Source: Herpetosiphon geysericola (GTDB lineage Bacteria > Chloroflexota > Chloroflexia > Chloroflexales > Herpetosiphonaceae). From it: 64,000 bases of DNA. Shown piece by piece: positions 28,741 through 36,893 of the stretch; within the stretch, counting starts at the first letter, position 1, and every line of letters begins with the position of its first letter. The position numbers and the translations under genes are program-made. Under the pieces are notes generated by a model. It was not told the DNA's origin, made no database searches, and saw only the letters and a program-made list of their open reading frames with translations. Location: assembly GCF_001306135.1 (NCBI RefSeq), contig NZ_LGKP01000002.1, positions 40,530 through 104,529 of the forward strand. Reading direction: 5' to 3'.

Positions 28741-28755
28741 TAAGAATCATTCTCG
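28741..28755 (+). promoter_or_regulatory. Fur-box-like palindrome
   Basis: TAAGAATCATTCTCG has an 11-bp palindromic core (AGAATCATTCT) and matches 10 of 14 defined positions of the 7-1-7 Fur box TGATAATnATTATCA. It lies one base before the -35 of the promoter that drives the iron-uptake-type genes, where a bound Fur protein would block RNA polymerase. Regulation by iron is an inference. Confidence 0.5.
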
Positions 28756-28756
28756 T

Positions 28757-28785
28757 TTGACAGAACGAATAGCGCGACGTATACT
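28757..28785 (+). promoter_or_regulatory. Consensus sigma-70 promoter of the iron module
   Basis: TTGACA (28757-28762), a 17-bp spacer and TATACT (28780-28785) make the best promoter in the window. Transcription would begin near 28792, about 70 bases before the start codon at 28863. Confidence 0.8.
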
Positions 28786-28862
28786 CTGCCAATCGCAATA
28801 AAAACTGTTTTTTCCGTACTAAATGATTTAACTAGACCTTGGCATGTGGAGGTTTCTGGCTC

Positions 28863-29942
28863 ATGTATCGTTGGCTTTGTGCATTAACTCTCGTAACAGT
28901 GCTTTTCGGCTGTGGGGCTGAAGAGGCTGTTCCTACCACGCAACCAACCCAAGCAACCGCCGCTGGCGAACTTGGCGCAATCAAGACCTATCTTTTAGGC
29001 AAAACTGGTGATTTGATCACCAGTACCACCGCTTTGGAAACCGCCAGCCAGCGCTATTATGATTTGGCCAAAGCTGCTAATTTCGATTATGCAACCCTTT
29101 GGAACAGCAAGCAAGCTGAGGTTGGCACGACCTTGAACGAGGCCAAAGCAGCTTGGTTGAAATCCAGCCCTACCTACGAACAAATGGAAGGGATCGTTGC
29201 AGGCGTAGGGAGCTTGGCCGATTTCGACGTAACGCTTGACGCTGGTTCTTCTGCTGAAGAAGGCGGCGATAGCGTGGTCAATTATGATTTGAGCTTGGCT
29301 GATGGCCGCACGATTGCCAAGCCTGGCAACTTGTTTGGCGTAACCGAAAGCACGCTCTGGGGCACCTATGATGCCTTCCGCATCACCGATGTTGAAGCAG
29401 ACATTAACGGCAATGGCACGCTTGAATTTGGCGAATCGTTGCCAGAAGCCAATGTCTTGTTGGCAGCAGCCCAAAAGCTCAAGGCTACCGCAACCGAGCT
29501 TGATACCGCCGCCAAAGCCTGGGAGCCAACCGACAGCGACGCATTCAGCGCCTTGGTCGTGATGGTGCCAACCATGAACGAATATTTCGATTCGTGGAAG
29601 AACTCGCGCTTTGTTGCTGGTGATAGCAGCACCCAACGCGATTTCGTGGCGATCTCACGTTTGGCCGATATTGGCGATATTTTGGGCAGCTTGCAAGTTG
29701 TTTACGATAGCCTTAGCCCCAAAATTGCCACGCTCGACGCCGACCAAGATCGCCAAATCAAGACCAACTTACAAGGTCTGCGCGATTTTGTTGCCGATGT
29801 GCACAAAAAAGAACAAGCTGGCCAACGCTTTACCGCTGAAGAAGCCGATTTGCTTGGTGCTGAAGCCCAAAATCGTGCTGATGCAATTACTGGCCAAGTT
29901 AGCCAAATTGCTGCTCGCTTGAATGTCAAAATTAGCGAGTAA
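28863..29942 (+). CDS. Lipoprotein partner of the FTR1 permease
   Basis: The 359-residue protein has a lipoprotein signal (RWLCALTLVTVLFGCG) and a mature part that is mostly helical (EGIVAGVGSLADFDV, AAAQKLKATATELDTAAKAW, RLADIGDILGSLQVVYDSL). By position it stands where EfeO/EfeM imelysin-type proteins stand beside iron permeases, but the HxxE motif of that family is not found, so homology is unproven. GGAGG precedes the ATG. It probably binds or hands over iron outside the membrane. A linker of 270 bases with two hairpins separates it from the permease. Confidence 0.7.
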   Translation: MYRWLCALTLVTVLFGCGAEEAVPTTQPTQATAAGELGAIKTYLLGKTGDLITSTTALETASQRYYDLAKAANFDYATLWNSKQAEVGTTLNEAKAAWLKSSPTYEQMEGIVAGVGSLADFDVTLDAGSSAEEGGDSVVNYDLSLADGRTIAKPGNLFGVTESTLWGTYDAFRITDVEADINGNGTLEFGESLPEANVLLAAAQKLKATATELDTAAKAWEPTDSDAFSALVVMVPTMNEYFDSWKNSRFVAGDSSTQRDFVAISRLADIGDILGSLQVVYDSLSPKIATLDADQDRQIKTNLQGLRDFVADVHKKEQAGQRFTAEEADLLGAEAQNRADAITGQVSQIAARLNVKISE

Positions 29943-30070
29943 GCTGAAAATTGCAGGGTTAGGCTAAAAATCGGTTCCCGAACTGATTCGCAAATCAAAC
30001 CAAAATAGGTATACTGCTCACAGGGATATCTATGCGCTCAGTGAGAAAGAAGTTGCGCCGGAGCAAGGTC

Positions 30071-30153
30071 GATGGAGTTTGGGTGTGCGTCCCTCCATCA
30101 CAAAACTTAAGCAGTAAAGGGCGTGAACTGTTGGCATACAGTTCACGTCCTTT
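30071..30153 (+). promoter_or_regulatory. Two-hairpin leader before the FTR1 gene
   Basis: A first hairpin pairs GATGGAG (30071-30077) with CTCCATC (30093-30099). A second pairs a 16-base arm (30116-30131) with another (30138-30153), fully base-paired in RNA with one G-U, around a six-base loop. The T run after it is weak. A TATACT lies at 30010 without a good -35. The leader could be an attenuator or a transcript-stability element between the two iron genes. Confidence 0.55.
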
Positions 30154-30214
30154 GTCGGTTTATTTTGCTGTTGCCCATTATGAGCAGCAGCAAACCACAA
30201 TTTTAGGAGCTTGT

Positions 30215-32545
30215 ATGTGGTTGCGTCGTTTTTTGCTGGCGTTGGTCGTTGCCTTATTGCCATGGTCGGCCATGGCCGCCGAACCATCACCAGCCCAGGC
30301 CAGCGAATCGGTGCGTTCGTTGTTGGTGCAAGCCCAATTATCGCTCACGACTGATGCTGCCAAAGCCAAAAGCCTGGTCAGCGAAGCCCAAGCCTTGTAT
30401 GATCAAGCGCTGGCGCAGGATTTGACCAGCTTGGCTCCCCAACAGGCTGCTGAAATCGCCACGCGCTGGGCAGATTTGGCTCAAGCCTTGAGGACGAACG
30501 ATGTTGCGGCCTTTGCCCAACACCGAGCCTTGCTCTGGATTGATTTGCTCAAAGCCAGTTATGGCATCGTTGGCCAAGCGATTGATACGGACAAGCCTGA
30601 ACAAGCCTTGCAATGGCTGCCTGTGCGCGAGTTTCGCAATGCAACGCGCTTTTCACGCCCTAACGGCGATGCAGCCCGCGCTATCGAGCAATGGAAACAA
30701 GCAGCCTACAGCGCCGCCGATGCCCGCATTGCCCTCGATGCAGATTTGTTGGATACCTACCAAGCCAAACTTAACGAAAGTTTGCGTACCTTGCGCAGCG
30801 CTGCCCAAAAAGGCAATCGGATTCAACAAGCAGAAGCAGGTGCGGCCATTCAAGGCTATTTCGCTATTTTAGAGCCAGCCTATCGCGGGCAACACCCTGA
30901 TAAAGCTGATGCAGCTTTGACTAATGCTGAAAACTTGCGCGAAGCAGCGCTGAGCAATAACAATTTGGAAACGGCAATTACGAGCTTTGAAGGCTCGCTC
31001 AGTGGTTTTCGGGCGGCTCCGCTTAGCCCAGCAGAGCAAGTGCGTCGCGCTGGTCAATTGCGCCGCTTCTTGAGCCTCGTGCCAGTTGAATATGAACGTG
31101 GCGTGCGCAACGGCCAAGTTACGCTGGATCTCGAAATTCAAGAAGCGACGACCTTCCGCAATGGGGCTGCTGCTGCCTTCAGCGACCTTGAAAGCCTGTT
31201 GGTCGAAATTGATCCAACCAAAACCCAACAAGTTGCCAGCGATCTACGCGAATTGGAAACAATACTGACCGCTGCGGCCCAACGTACCAGCGTCGCCGAC
31301 CCCGATGCAGTGCAAGCCAAAATTGATAGCATTAACACAACTTTGGCGGCAATTATGCCTGCCGAGTGGCAAAAATCGAGCCTCGAAGGCGATTTCGATG
31401 TGATCGATTCAATGCTTGATCAAATGGAAAATGCTGTTGCTGGCGATCAATATGATCTGGCCGAATCGGCGCGTTTGGAAGCCTACGCTGTGCTTGAATC
31501 TGGCCCAGAAGCCCGTTTGATTGTGTTTGCGCCAGAATACAAAGCGCCCATTGAAAACCTCTTTTGGTATGGCAAAGACGAATTTACTGGCCTTGCAGAG
31601 TTGATTCGCCAAAAAGCGCCGTTGAGCGATATTCGCGCTAGCCGCCAAGCCTTGGATAAACAACTCGATTTGGCGCAAGATGCGCTTGGCGGTTCGAGCA
31701 CGCCTGAAGCTGTGGCAACCAGCGCTGCCGTGATTGTGTTTCGCGAAGGCTTAGAGGCAGTGTTGATTTTGGCCTCGCTGCTTGCCAGCCTCAAAATTGG
31801 CGAACAACGCAGCTATCGCAAGCCAATTTGGATTGGCGCAGCCCTCGCCATGGTTGCTACAGCTCTAACGTGGATGTTGGCGCGTGGCCTGATCAACGAA
31901 CTAATTCGGCGTGGCGACCAAGAAAAGATCGAGGCGATTGTTTCGTTGATTGCGATTGGCGTCTTGCTGTTGATCACCAACTGGTTCTTCCATAAAGTCT
32001 ATTGGACAGGTTGGATGGCCAATTTCCATGCTCAAAAACGCCGGATTATTGGTGGCAAAGCTGGGCTTTGGCTGGGTTTGATCACCTTAGGCTTTACCAG
32101 CATCTATCGCGAAGGCGTTGAAACTGTGCTCTTTTTGCAAGCGCTGGTGCTCGAAGCCAGCACCCAAGTGGTGCTTGGTGGGGTTGCGCTGGGGCTTGGC
32201 GGCACGGCCTTGGTTGGGGTGCTGGTCTTTGGTTTGCAAGCCAAATTGCCGCATAAGAAGATGTTGATCGTCACTGGCGTGATGATTGGCGCGGTGCTGC
32301 TGGTTATGGTTGGCAATACGGTGCACATTATGCAACTGGTTGGTTGGATGCCGTTGCACCCAATTCGTAGCCTTGAAGTTCCCTATTGGGCCAATATGTG
32401 GCTGGGCTTCTATGCAACCTGGGAAGGCATTGCCTCACAAGTGGCAGCTGCGGCCTTCGTTATTGGCTCGTATGTGATTGCTGAGCACTTGCAACATCGC
32501 AAAACCGAAGTTGCGGTTAAACGTCAAAGTGCGCCTGCCAAGTAA
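30215..32545 (+). CDS. FTR1-family iron permease with large ectodomain
   Basis: The 776-residue protein has a signal peptide (FLLALVVALLPWSAMAAE), then about 490 residues of helical extracytoplasmic domain, then a FTR1 membrane domain of about seven helices (about 535-760). Both iron-translocation motifs are present as FREGLEAVL and YREGVETVL. FTR1 permeases take up ferric iron, usually with an oxidase or periplasmic partner. The ATG at 30215 has TAGGAG upstream. The ectodomain is much longer than in EfeU; it may do the job of separate periplasmic proteins. Confidence 0.92.
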   Translation: MWLRRFLLALVVALLPWSAMAAEPSPAQASESVRSLLVQAQLSLTTDAAKAKSLVSEAQALYDQALAQDLTSLAPQQAAEIATRWADLAQALRTNDVAAFAQHRALLWIDLLKASYGIVGQAIDTDKPEQALQWLPVREFRNATRFSRPNGDAARAIEQWKQAAYSAADARIALDADLLDTYQAKLNESLRTLRSAAQKGNRIQQAEAGAAIQGYFAILEPAYRGQHPDKADAALTNAENLREAALSNNNLETAITSFEGSLSGFRAAPLSPAEQVRRAGQLRRFLSLVPVEYERGVRNGQVTLDLEIQEATTFRNGAAAAFSDLESLLVEIDPTKTQQVASDLRELETILTAAAQRTSVADPDAVQAKIDSINTTLAAIMPAEWQKSSLEGDFDVIDSMLDQMENAVAGDQYDLAESARLEAYAVLESGPEARLIVFAPEYKAPIENLFWYGKDEFTGLAELIRQKAPLSDIRASRQALDKQLDLAQDALGGSSTPEAVATSAAVIVFREGLEAVLILASLLASLKIGEQRSYRKPIWIGAALAMVATALTWMLARGLINELIRRGDQEKIEAIVSLIAIGVLLLITNWFFHKVYWTGWMANFHAQKRRIIGGKAGLWLGLITLGFTSIYREGVETVLFLQALVLEASTQVVLGGVALGLGGTALVGVLVFGLQAKLPHKKMLIVTGVMIGAVLLVMVGNTVHIMQLVGWMPLHPIRSLEVPYWANMWLGFYATWEGIASQVAAAAFVIGSYVIAEHLQHRKTEVAVKRQSAPAK

Positions 32546-32571
32546 ATTTAATTAATGTCGCTCACGCTGGT

Positions 32572-32608
32572 CAATCCCCGGCTCAGAACAATTTCTGGCA
32601 GGGGATTG
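32572..32608 (+). terminator. Hairpin after the FTR1 gene
   Basis: CAATCCCC (32572-32579) pairs with GGGGATTG (32601-32608) around a 21-base loop. No clear T run follows, so terminator function is uncertain. Confidence 0.4.
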
Positions 32609-32787
32609 GTATTTAAGCCTAAAATTAAGTTTGTTAGCTAAGTTTCTCAGCAATCTTCATCACAACTTCATCGTTTATTAATCTTTTATTGACCTTTGGG
32701 ACGTGAGCAAGGACGTTGTTTCGGACTATCTAGCTTTATAGTGACCGAGGTTTGAAATTCACCTCTGCTTGAAAGGAGCACACGGTC

Positions 32788-33234
32788 ATGGCAAGCATTA
32801 ATAAATTACTCGATAAGCCAGGATTTGGGATCGCTATTTTGCGAATTGTGGTTGGTTTTATTTTTTTTATGCATGGCTTGGATAAATTCAATGGCGGGAT
32901 TGAAGGCACTGCTGGCTTTTTGGGCAGCCTTGGCATTCCAGCGCCAACCTTTATGGCAGTTTTGTTGATTGCAACTGAACTGATTGGCGGGATTATGTTG
33001 ATGCTCGGCTTGTTTACGCGCTACGTTGCAGTGGCTGAAGCAATTGCCATGGTTGTGGCTTGGGTAACCGTACACTCAAGTAACGGCTTCTCATCACAAA
33101 ATGGTGGCTACGAATATGTGTTGGCTTTGATTGGGGCAAGCCTTGCCTTGGTCTTGCTTGGTTCAGGCTCATTGGCGCTTGACAACTTGCTCAGCCCACG
33201 CTTGACTGGCCGCCAAATTACTGCTCGCGCCTAA
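32788..33234 (+). CDS. DoxX-family membrane protein
   Basis: The 148-residue protein has four predicted transmembrane helices and the DoxX start GIAILRIVVGFIFFMHGLDKF, plus ATELIGGIMLMLGLFTRY. DoxX proteins are small membrane proteins often tied to redox or thiol stress, with few defined functions. AGGAG lies upstream of the ATG and a strong terminator follows. Whether it belongs to the iron module is open; 240 bases and a hairpin separate them. Confidence 0.9.
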   Translation: MASINKLLDKPGFGIAILRIVVGFIFFMHGLDKFNGGIEGTAGFLGSLGIPAPTFMAVLLIATELIGGIMLMLGLFTRYVAVAEAIAMVVAWVTVHSSNGFSSQNGGYEYVLALIGASLALVLLGSGSLALDNLLSPRLTGRQITARA

Positions 33235-33255
33235 ATAACTTACAGATACACACTG

Positions 33256-33299
33256 CGACCCCGCCATGCAGCCTAGACGCATGGCGGGGTCGGCATTTT
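33256..33299. terminator. Bidirectional terminator between doxX and DUF5685 genes
   Basis: CGACCCCGCCATGC (33256-33269) and GCATGGCGGGGTCG (33279-33292) form a perfect 14-bp stem followed by GCATTTTA. The convergent gene ends at its right edge, so it may stop both transcripts. Confidence 0.85.
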
Positions 33300-34677
33300 A
33301 ACAATCGCAGCTACAACAATCGCCACATTCGCAGCAACTGCCGCATTCGCAACAGCTACAGCCGCCTTCGCAAGCATCAGCTGCATCGCAACACAAACAT
33401 GAACATTGACAACAATCACAGCAATCATCATCACAACACTTAATTCGTGAGCGATGCGAATGGCGACGACTTTGGCAGCAACACAAGGCCGCACCCAAGG
33501 CGACATCACGTTTGCTATCTTGATAATGGCCTTGCGGCGCTGGATGCGAGCTGGCTGGCGGCAACGTACCTGGTGGCAACATCCCTGGATCGTTGGGATT
33601 GTACGGCGGCGGATATTGCGAAGGATATTGTTGGCCTTGGTAGGGCGGTTGTTGCGGGTATTGGCCTTGGTACTCTGGGTTTTCGTGGGGTTTGAGCGCC
33701 CGCGTTGGCCCAGTGTAGGCGCGGTTGGGGTCGCGACGCGAAGGATCATCGTCGTAATCGCTGGCCATGGCTGGCAACAAAGCGGCGGCCACTGGCAATG
33801 CAGTAGCGCAGACTAAACTATGGCGTTTGCAAGCCCCAAAAGCTTTTGAGCCAATTGCTGGCAACATATTGAGCAACAGCACCTCAACCAAATGGGCTTG
33901 CAAGAGGGTTAAGCGTTGCCAGTGTTGCCGCAACGTTACCAAGGCATCGTTGAAAATTTTATGCGCTGTGGTGCGCAATTCAGCTTGGGGTGTAGCATTC
34001 AAGGCATTAAAATGGCCGCGCGCTTGATCTTCGGCAAAATCGCCGTAGCTATCGAGCAGCAACATCATGCGGCCATACATGCGGCCCATTTGCTCTAGCG
34101 GCTCGGCATTGCTTGGCTGGTTGGCTAAAATTGCGGTATGCCGAAAGGCCGCGCCGACAGCGGCTTCCGTCGGTGCTGAATAGGTGCAGAAATCGGTGTT
34201 GGGCAAGGCTTCAACTGCTGCTTGGGCAATTGCTTGTTCGCGCAGCAAGGCTGGCTCGAAGCCCAATTCGCGGGCAGTTTGCTCTGCCTGCTTATCCCAA
34301 CGTTGAGCAACCGTCTTGGCAACGAATGGAACCTTGCCAGCCCAGCCATCGCGGTCGGCCACATTGTCGCGCAGCCGAATTGCTGCCATCAGCAAACTAA
34401 CTGCTGCTGCATAGCGCGAGCCATGATCATCAGCAGCAACCACATCGAGCGCGCGAAAGCTGCGTAAGGCACAAACACTGGTGCGCCGTGCGCCTTGTTC
34501 AGGGCGTTGCGCTTCGTATAAGGCCGAAAGTAAGGCTGCATCGTAATTGGTGGTGATGCGAGCAACTTGGCCGTGCTGATCGCGCAATGTGAGGCACATG
34601 CCACAAATATGGCTCCACCAAGCGGCATGGGTCGATTGATCGAGGTGCGGCGAGCACCCACGCAAAACGCCAAACAT
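33298..34677 (-). CDS. DUF5685 protein with metallothionein-like Cys tail
   Basis: The 459-residue protein begins with the DUF5685 signature MFGVLRGCSPHLD and WWSHICGMCLTLRDQHGQVARITTNYD (split here: SHICGMCLTLRDQHG). A helical body of about 310 residues follows, then a Pro/Gln/Tyr-rich linker (YPQQPPYQGQQYPSQ) and a C-terminal tail in which 22 of the last 47 residues are cysteine. DUF5685 has no known function; the conserved N-terminal cysteines and the tail suggest metal binding. The ATG at 34677 gives the family start, with AAAGGG upstream. Confidence 0.85.
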   Translation of the reverse strand: MFGVLRGCSPHLDQSTHAAWWSHICGMCLTLRDQHGQVARITTNYDAALLSALYEAQRPEQGARRTSVCALRSFRALDVVAADDHGSRYAAAVSLLMAAIRLRDNVADRDGWAGKVPFVAKTVAQRWDKQAEQTARELGFEPALLREQAIAQAAVEALPNTDFCTYSAPTEAAVGAAFRHTAILANQPSNAEPLEQMGRMYGRMMLLLDSYGDFAEDQARGHFNALNATPQAELRTTAHKIFNDALVTLRQHWQRLTLLQAHLVEVLLLNMLPAIGSKAFGACKRHSLVCATALPVAAALLPAMASDYDDDPSRRDPNRAYTGPTRALKPHENPEYQGQYPQQPPYQGQQYPSQYPPPYNPNDPGMLPPGTLPPASSHPAPQGHYQDSKRDVALGAALCCCQSRRHSHRSRIKCCDDDCCDCCQCSCLCCDAADACEGGCSCCECGSCCECGDCCSCDC

Positions 34678-34813
34678 AATACGCCCTTTCTCAAAAAGAA
34701 CATCGCAGAAAATGGCCAGACTTGGGAGAAAATCTTGCAAAAGGTACGTGGTTTAGGGGCTGATTGTTGCGCAAAAAGAGCCTGAGGTAGCCACCCCCCA
34801 AGCTCTCTGATGA

Positions 34814-35716
34814 TTAAGCGGCTGTGCTGGCTGGCTCGCTTGGCTCTGGTTGCCAAGGGTTGTCCCATTGTTGGTAGCTGCTGGCTGGTGGGCGGCGTTG
34901 TAAGGCGCGGCGCAGCACAAACAAACTGCTACAAACCACAATCAAAACAATGCTGGTCAAACGGGCGGTTGAAAGGCTATCGCCACATGCAGCGCCACCA
35001 ACCCCGCCAGTACACAGCTTATCAACCCGTAGATCTTCGATCCAGAAGCGGCCAATTGAATAGAGCACACCGTAGATCAACAATGAATCGCCGTTGCGCA
35101 AGCGACCACGGAAGCGGCGCTCGATAAACACGATTGCAAACAACACGCCCAAATTCCAGAATGATTCATACAGGAAGGTTGGATGAAAGCGGGTTGCTGC
35201 ATCGTATTGTTCGGTGCCACGAATCCGATATTGCGCGGGAATGTTTAAGTTCCAAGGCAAGCCGTTATTGACTGGGCCGCCATAGGCTTCGTTGTTGAAA
35301 AAATTGCCCCAGCGCCCAATTGCTTGGCCAACGCTCAAACATGGAGCCATGATATCCATCCATGTCAGAGCATTGGTTTTGGTGCGCCACGAGGCGATAA
35401 TGACCGTTAGCACTGCCCCAACGATTGCGCCGTGAATTGCCAGCCCGCCTTTGGTGGTGTTGATCATATCGATGAATGGGCCATCGCGATATTGGGGCCA
35501 CGACGAGGCGACATACCAAATCCGGCCTCCGGCAACGCCCAAAATCAAGCCAACGATCAACCAATCCCACACTATATTAGGGTTGTAGCCACGAGCGCGC
35601 GCGCGATGCGCACCCAACCAGCCACCAAGCATCGCGCCACTCAAAATGGCAATCGCATACATTCGAATAATAATCGGGCCTAATTCAAGCAAATTTGGAC
35701 CAAACGGCGGTTGCAT
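34814..35716 (-). CDS. lgt: Prolipoprotein diacylglyceryl transferase
   Basis: The 300-residue membrane enzyme has the Lgt motifs GGLAIHGAI, GRWGNFFNNEAYG (catalytic/phosphatidylglycerol-binding region) and FHPTFLYESFWNL, with about seven helices. It moves diacylglycerol onto the lipobox cysteine of exported proteins, such as the lipoproteins at 26267, 28863 and 50157. TAAGGAGA lies before the ATG. The C-terminal 25 residues are a proline-rich extension beyond the usual end. Confidence 0.96.
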   Translation of the reverse strand: MQPPFGPNLLELGPIIIRMYAIAILSGAMLGGWLGAHRARARGYNPNIVWDWLIVGLILGVAGGRIWYVASSWPQYRDGPFIDMINTTKGGLAIHGAIVGAVLTVIIASWRTKTNALTWMDIMAPCLSVGQAIGRWGNFFNNEAYGGPVNNGLPWNLNIPAQYRIRGTEQYDAATRFHPTFLYESFWNLGVLFAIVFIERRFRGRLRNGDSLLIYGVLYSIGRFWIEDLRVDKLCTGGVGGAACGDSLSTARLTSIVLIVVCSSLFVLRRALQRRPPASSYQQWDNPWQPEPSEPASTAA

Positions 35717-35758
35717 AGACTCTCCTTAGAACAATTGCTTGGGCCATTGTAGCACGGC

Positions 35759-36628
35759 CTAATCGAGTGTTTGCTGCCATTCAGCCTCTAACAAACCAAA
35801 CGATCGATTGTAGATTGCAGCATAGTTTGCCGCGCCAGGCTGGCGCTCGCCGCCAGAAACATACAATTGATCGAAGGCTTCGCGGCCATAGCTGTTAATC
35901 AAATAATCGACAAAACTCGCCCATTGATAGTAGAGCACATTCATGCCGTCGATGCCAACGCTGGCGTAGTGCGTGGCAAGCGGCAAGGCTTGACCATTGG
36001 CCTTATAATCGCGGGCAAAACTACTAAAATCGTTGGCACTGCCAAGCCAATAGCGGCCTGCACCCCAGGTTGCAAAACCCTCAGACAGCGCCAAGTCGGC
36101 GCTCAAATGGGCAGCGCCATAGCGATCTTGCTCCAATTGATGCACAAATTCATGGGCGGCGATATTAACCACGCGGCTGCGGGCAACTCCAGCGCAACTA
36201 TAAATGTAAATCACGCGCACATCGGAGTAGGTCACGCCATGAAAACCACACTGCCCATCTTGGCTGATGACCACGGTCACACGGTCGCTTAGGCGAATAT
36301 TAGTGCGTTCTTGAACATAATCGAGCGCTGTTTGTAGCTCGCCCGCCAATTCGCTGCTTTGGTCTTGGTACAGCTCGGTTTCGAGCACCAAATCGATTTG
36401 GTTGGAGCTTCCGGCGGCATTGCTTTGTTCAATTGCTTGCAGGGTGGTTGGTGGCAGTGGCGTAACTTGGCTTTGCGGCACACTAGCAGCAGCATCGCTG
36501 AAATACGCACCTAGCGGCGCATAACGGGTTTTTGGTTGATTGAGCTGGTTAACAATTAATAGCAATAAGCCCAAAAGCACCGCAATTGGCCCAAGAGTTG
36601 CCCAATCTAATGGTTTTTTTCGCCGCAT
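35759..36628 (-). CDS. Membrane-anchored gluzincin metallopeptidase-like protein
   Basis: The 289-residue protein has one N-terminal transmembrane helix (about 12-27), a proline/glutamine-rich stalk and a C-terminal peptidase-MA-like domain with H159-E160-x-x-H163 (AAHEFVHQL) and the third ligand E183 (LSEGFATW). The active site should face outward. Two cysteines (GQCGFHG, YSCAGV) may form a disulphide. The start is uncertain: a second ATG seven codons upstream has no better ribosome binding site. The gene sits 42 bp upstream of lgt on the same strand and may be co-transcribed. Confidence 0.82.
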   Translation of the reverse strand: MRRKKPLDWATLGPIAVLLGLLLLIVNQLNQPKTRYAPLGAYFSDAAASVPQSQVTPLPPTTLQAIEQSNAAGSSNQIDLVLETELYQDQSSELAGELQTALDYVQERTNIRLSDRVTVVISQDGQCGFHGVTYSDVRVIYIYSCAGVARSRVVNIAAHEFVHQLEQDRYGAAHLSADLALSEGFATWGAGRYWLGSANDFSSFARDYKANGQALPLATHYASVGIDGMNVLYYQWASFVDYLINSYGREAFDQLYVSGGERQPGAANYAAIYNRSFGLLEAEWQQTLD

Positions 36629-36714
36629 CGCCAGCCCCAATCTACACATCAGCAGCGGCTATTGTACCATTGGAGCTTCCTGATGAGGGTAGGCTTTATG
36701 TTGATTGCGGTTCT

Positions 36715-36739
36715 TTGTCAATTGATTTGTAATTGACAA
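36715..36739. promoter_or_regulatory. 9-bp inverted repeat, operator-like
   Basis: TTGTCAATT (36715-36723) and AATTGACAA (36731-36739) are perfect inverted repeats with a 7-base spacer. On the minus strand one arm gives TTGACA with TAAAGC 17 bp on, a possible weak promoter for the metallopeptidase gene. It may be an operator overlapping that -35. Confidence 0.4.
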
Positions 36740-36764
36740 TCGATCATAATTAGGTATTGGTTCT

Positions 36765-36828
36765 CCACCCTTCCGTCCCTCCGCCGGAGGGAAACGCCGG
36801 GGGTTTTCATCCCCCAGCACCCCCTAAT
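36765..36828 (+). repeat. Solitary copy of the REP-like two-hairpin element
   Basis: This 64-bp core is essentially identical to those at 879, 1104 and 1328, with both hairpins (CCCTCCG/CGGAGGG and GGGGG/CCCCC with loop TTTTCAT). The flanks differ from the first locus, so only the core has moved or been kept. It lies in a gene-free spacer between two genes transcribed the same way. Confidence 0.85.
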
Positions 36829-36893
36829 ATGTATCTAGTGGACTATGATTGTTTTGTGGATGGAGCACAGCGCGAATGGCTGAGCTTTTTGAA

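Noticed and set aside
28863..29942. Calling the lipoprotein a true EfeO/imelysin
   Set aside because: The family HxxE motif is not present and the similarity rests only on position next to FTR1.
33273..33749. Open frames overlapping the cysteine-tail region of the DUF5685 gene
   Set aside because: They are shadows of the cysteine-codon-rich tail; the DUF5685 frame has the family signature and a ribosome binding site.
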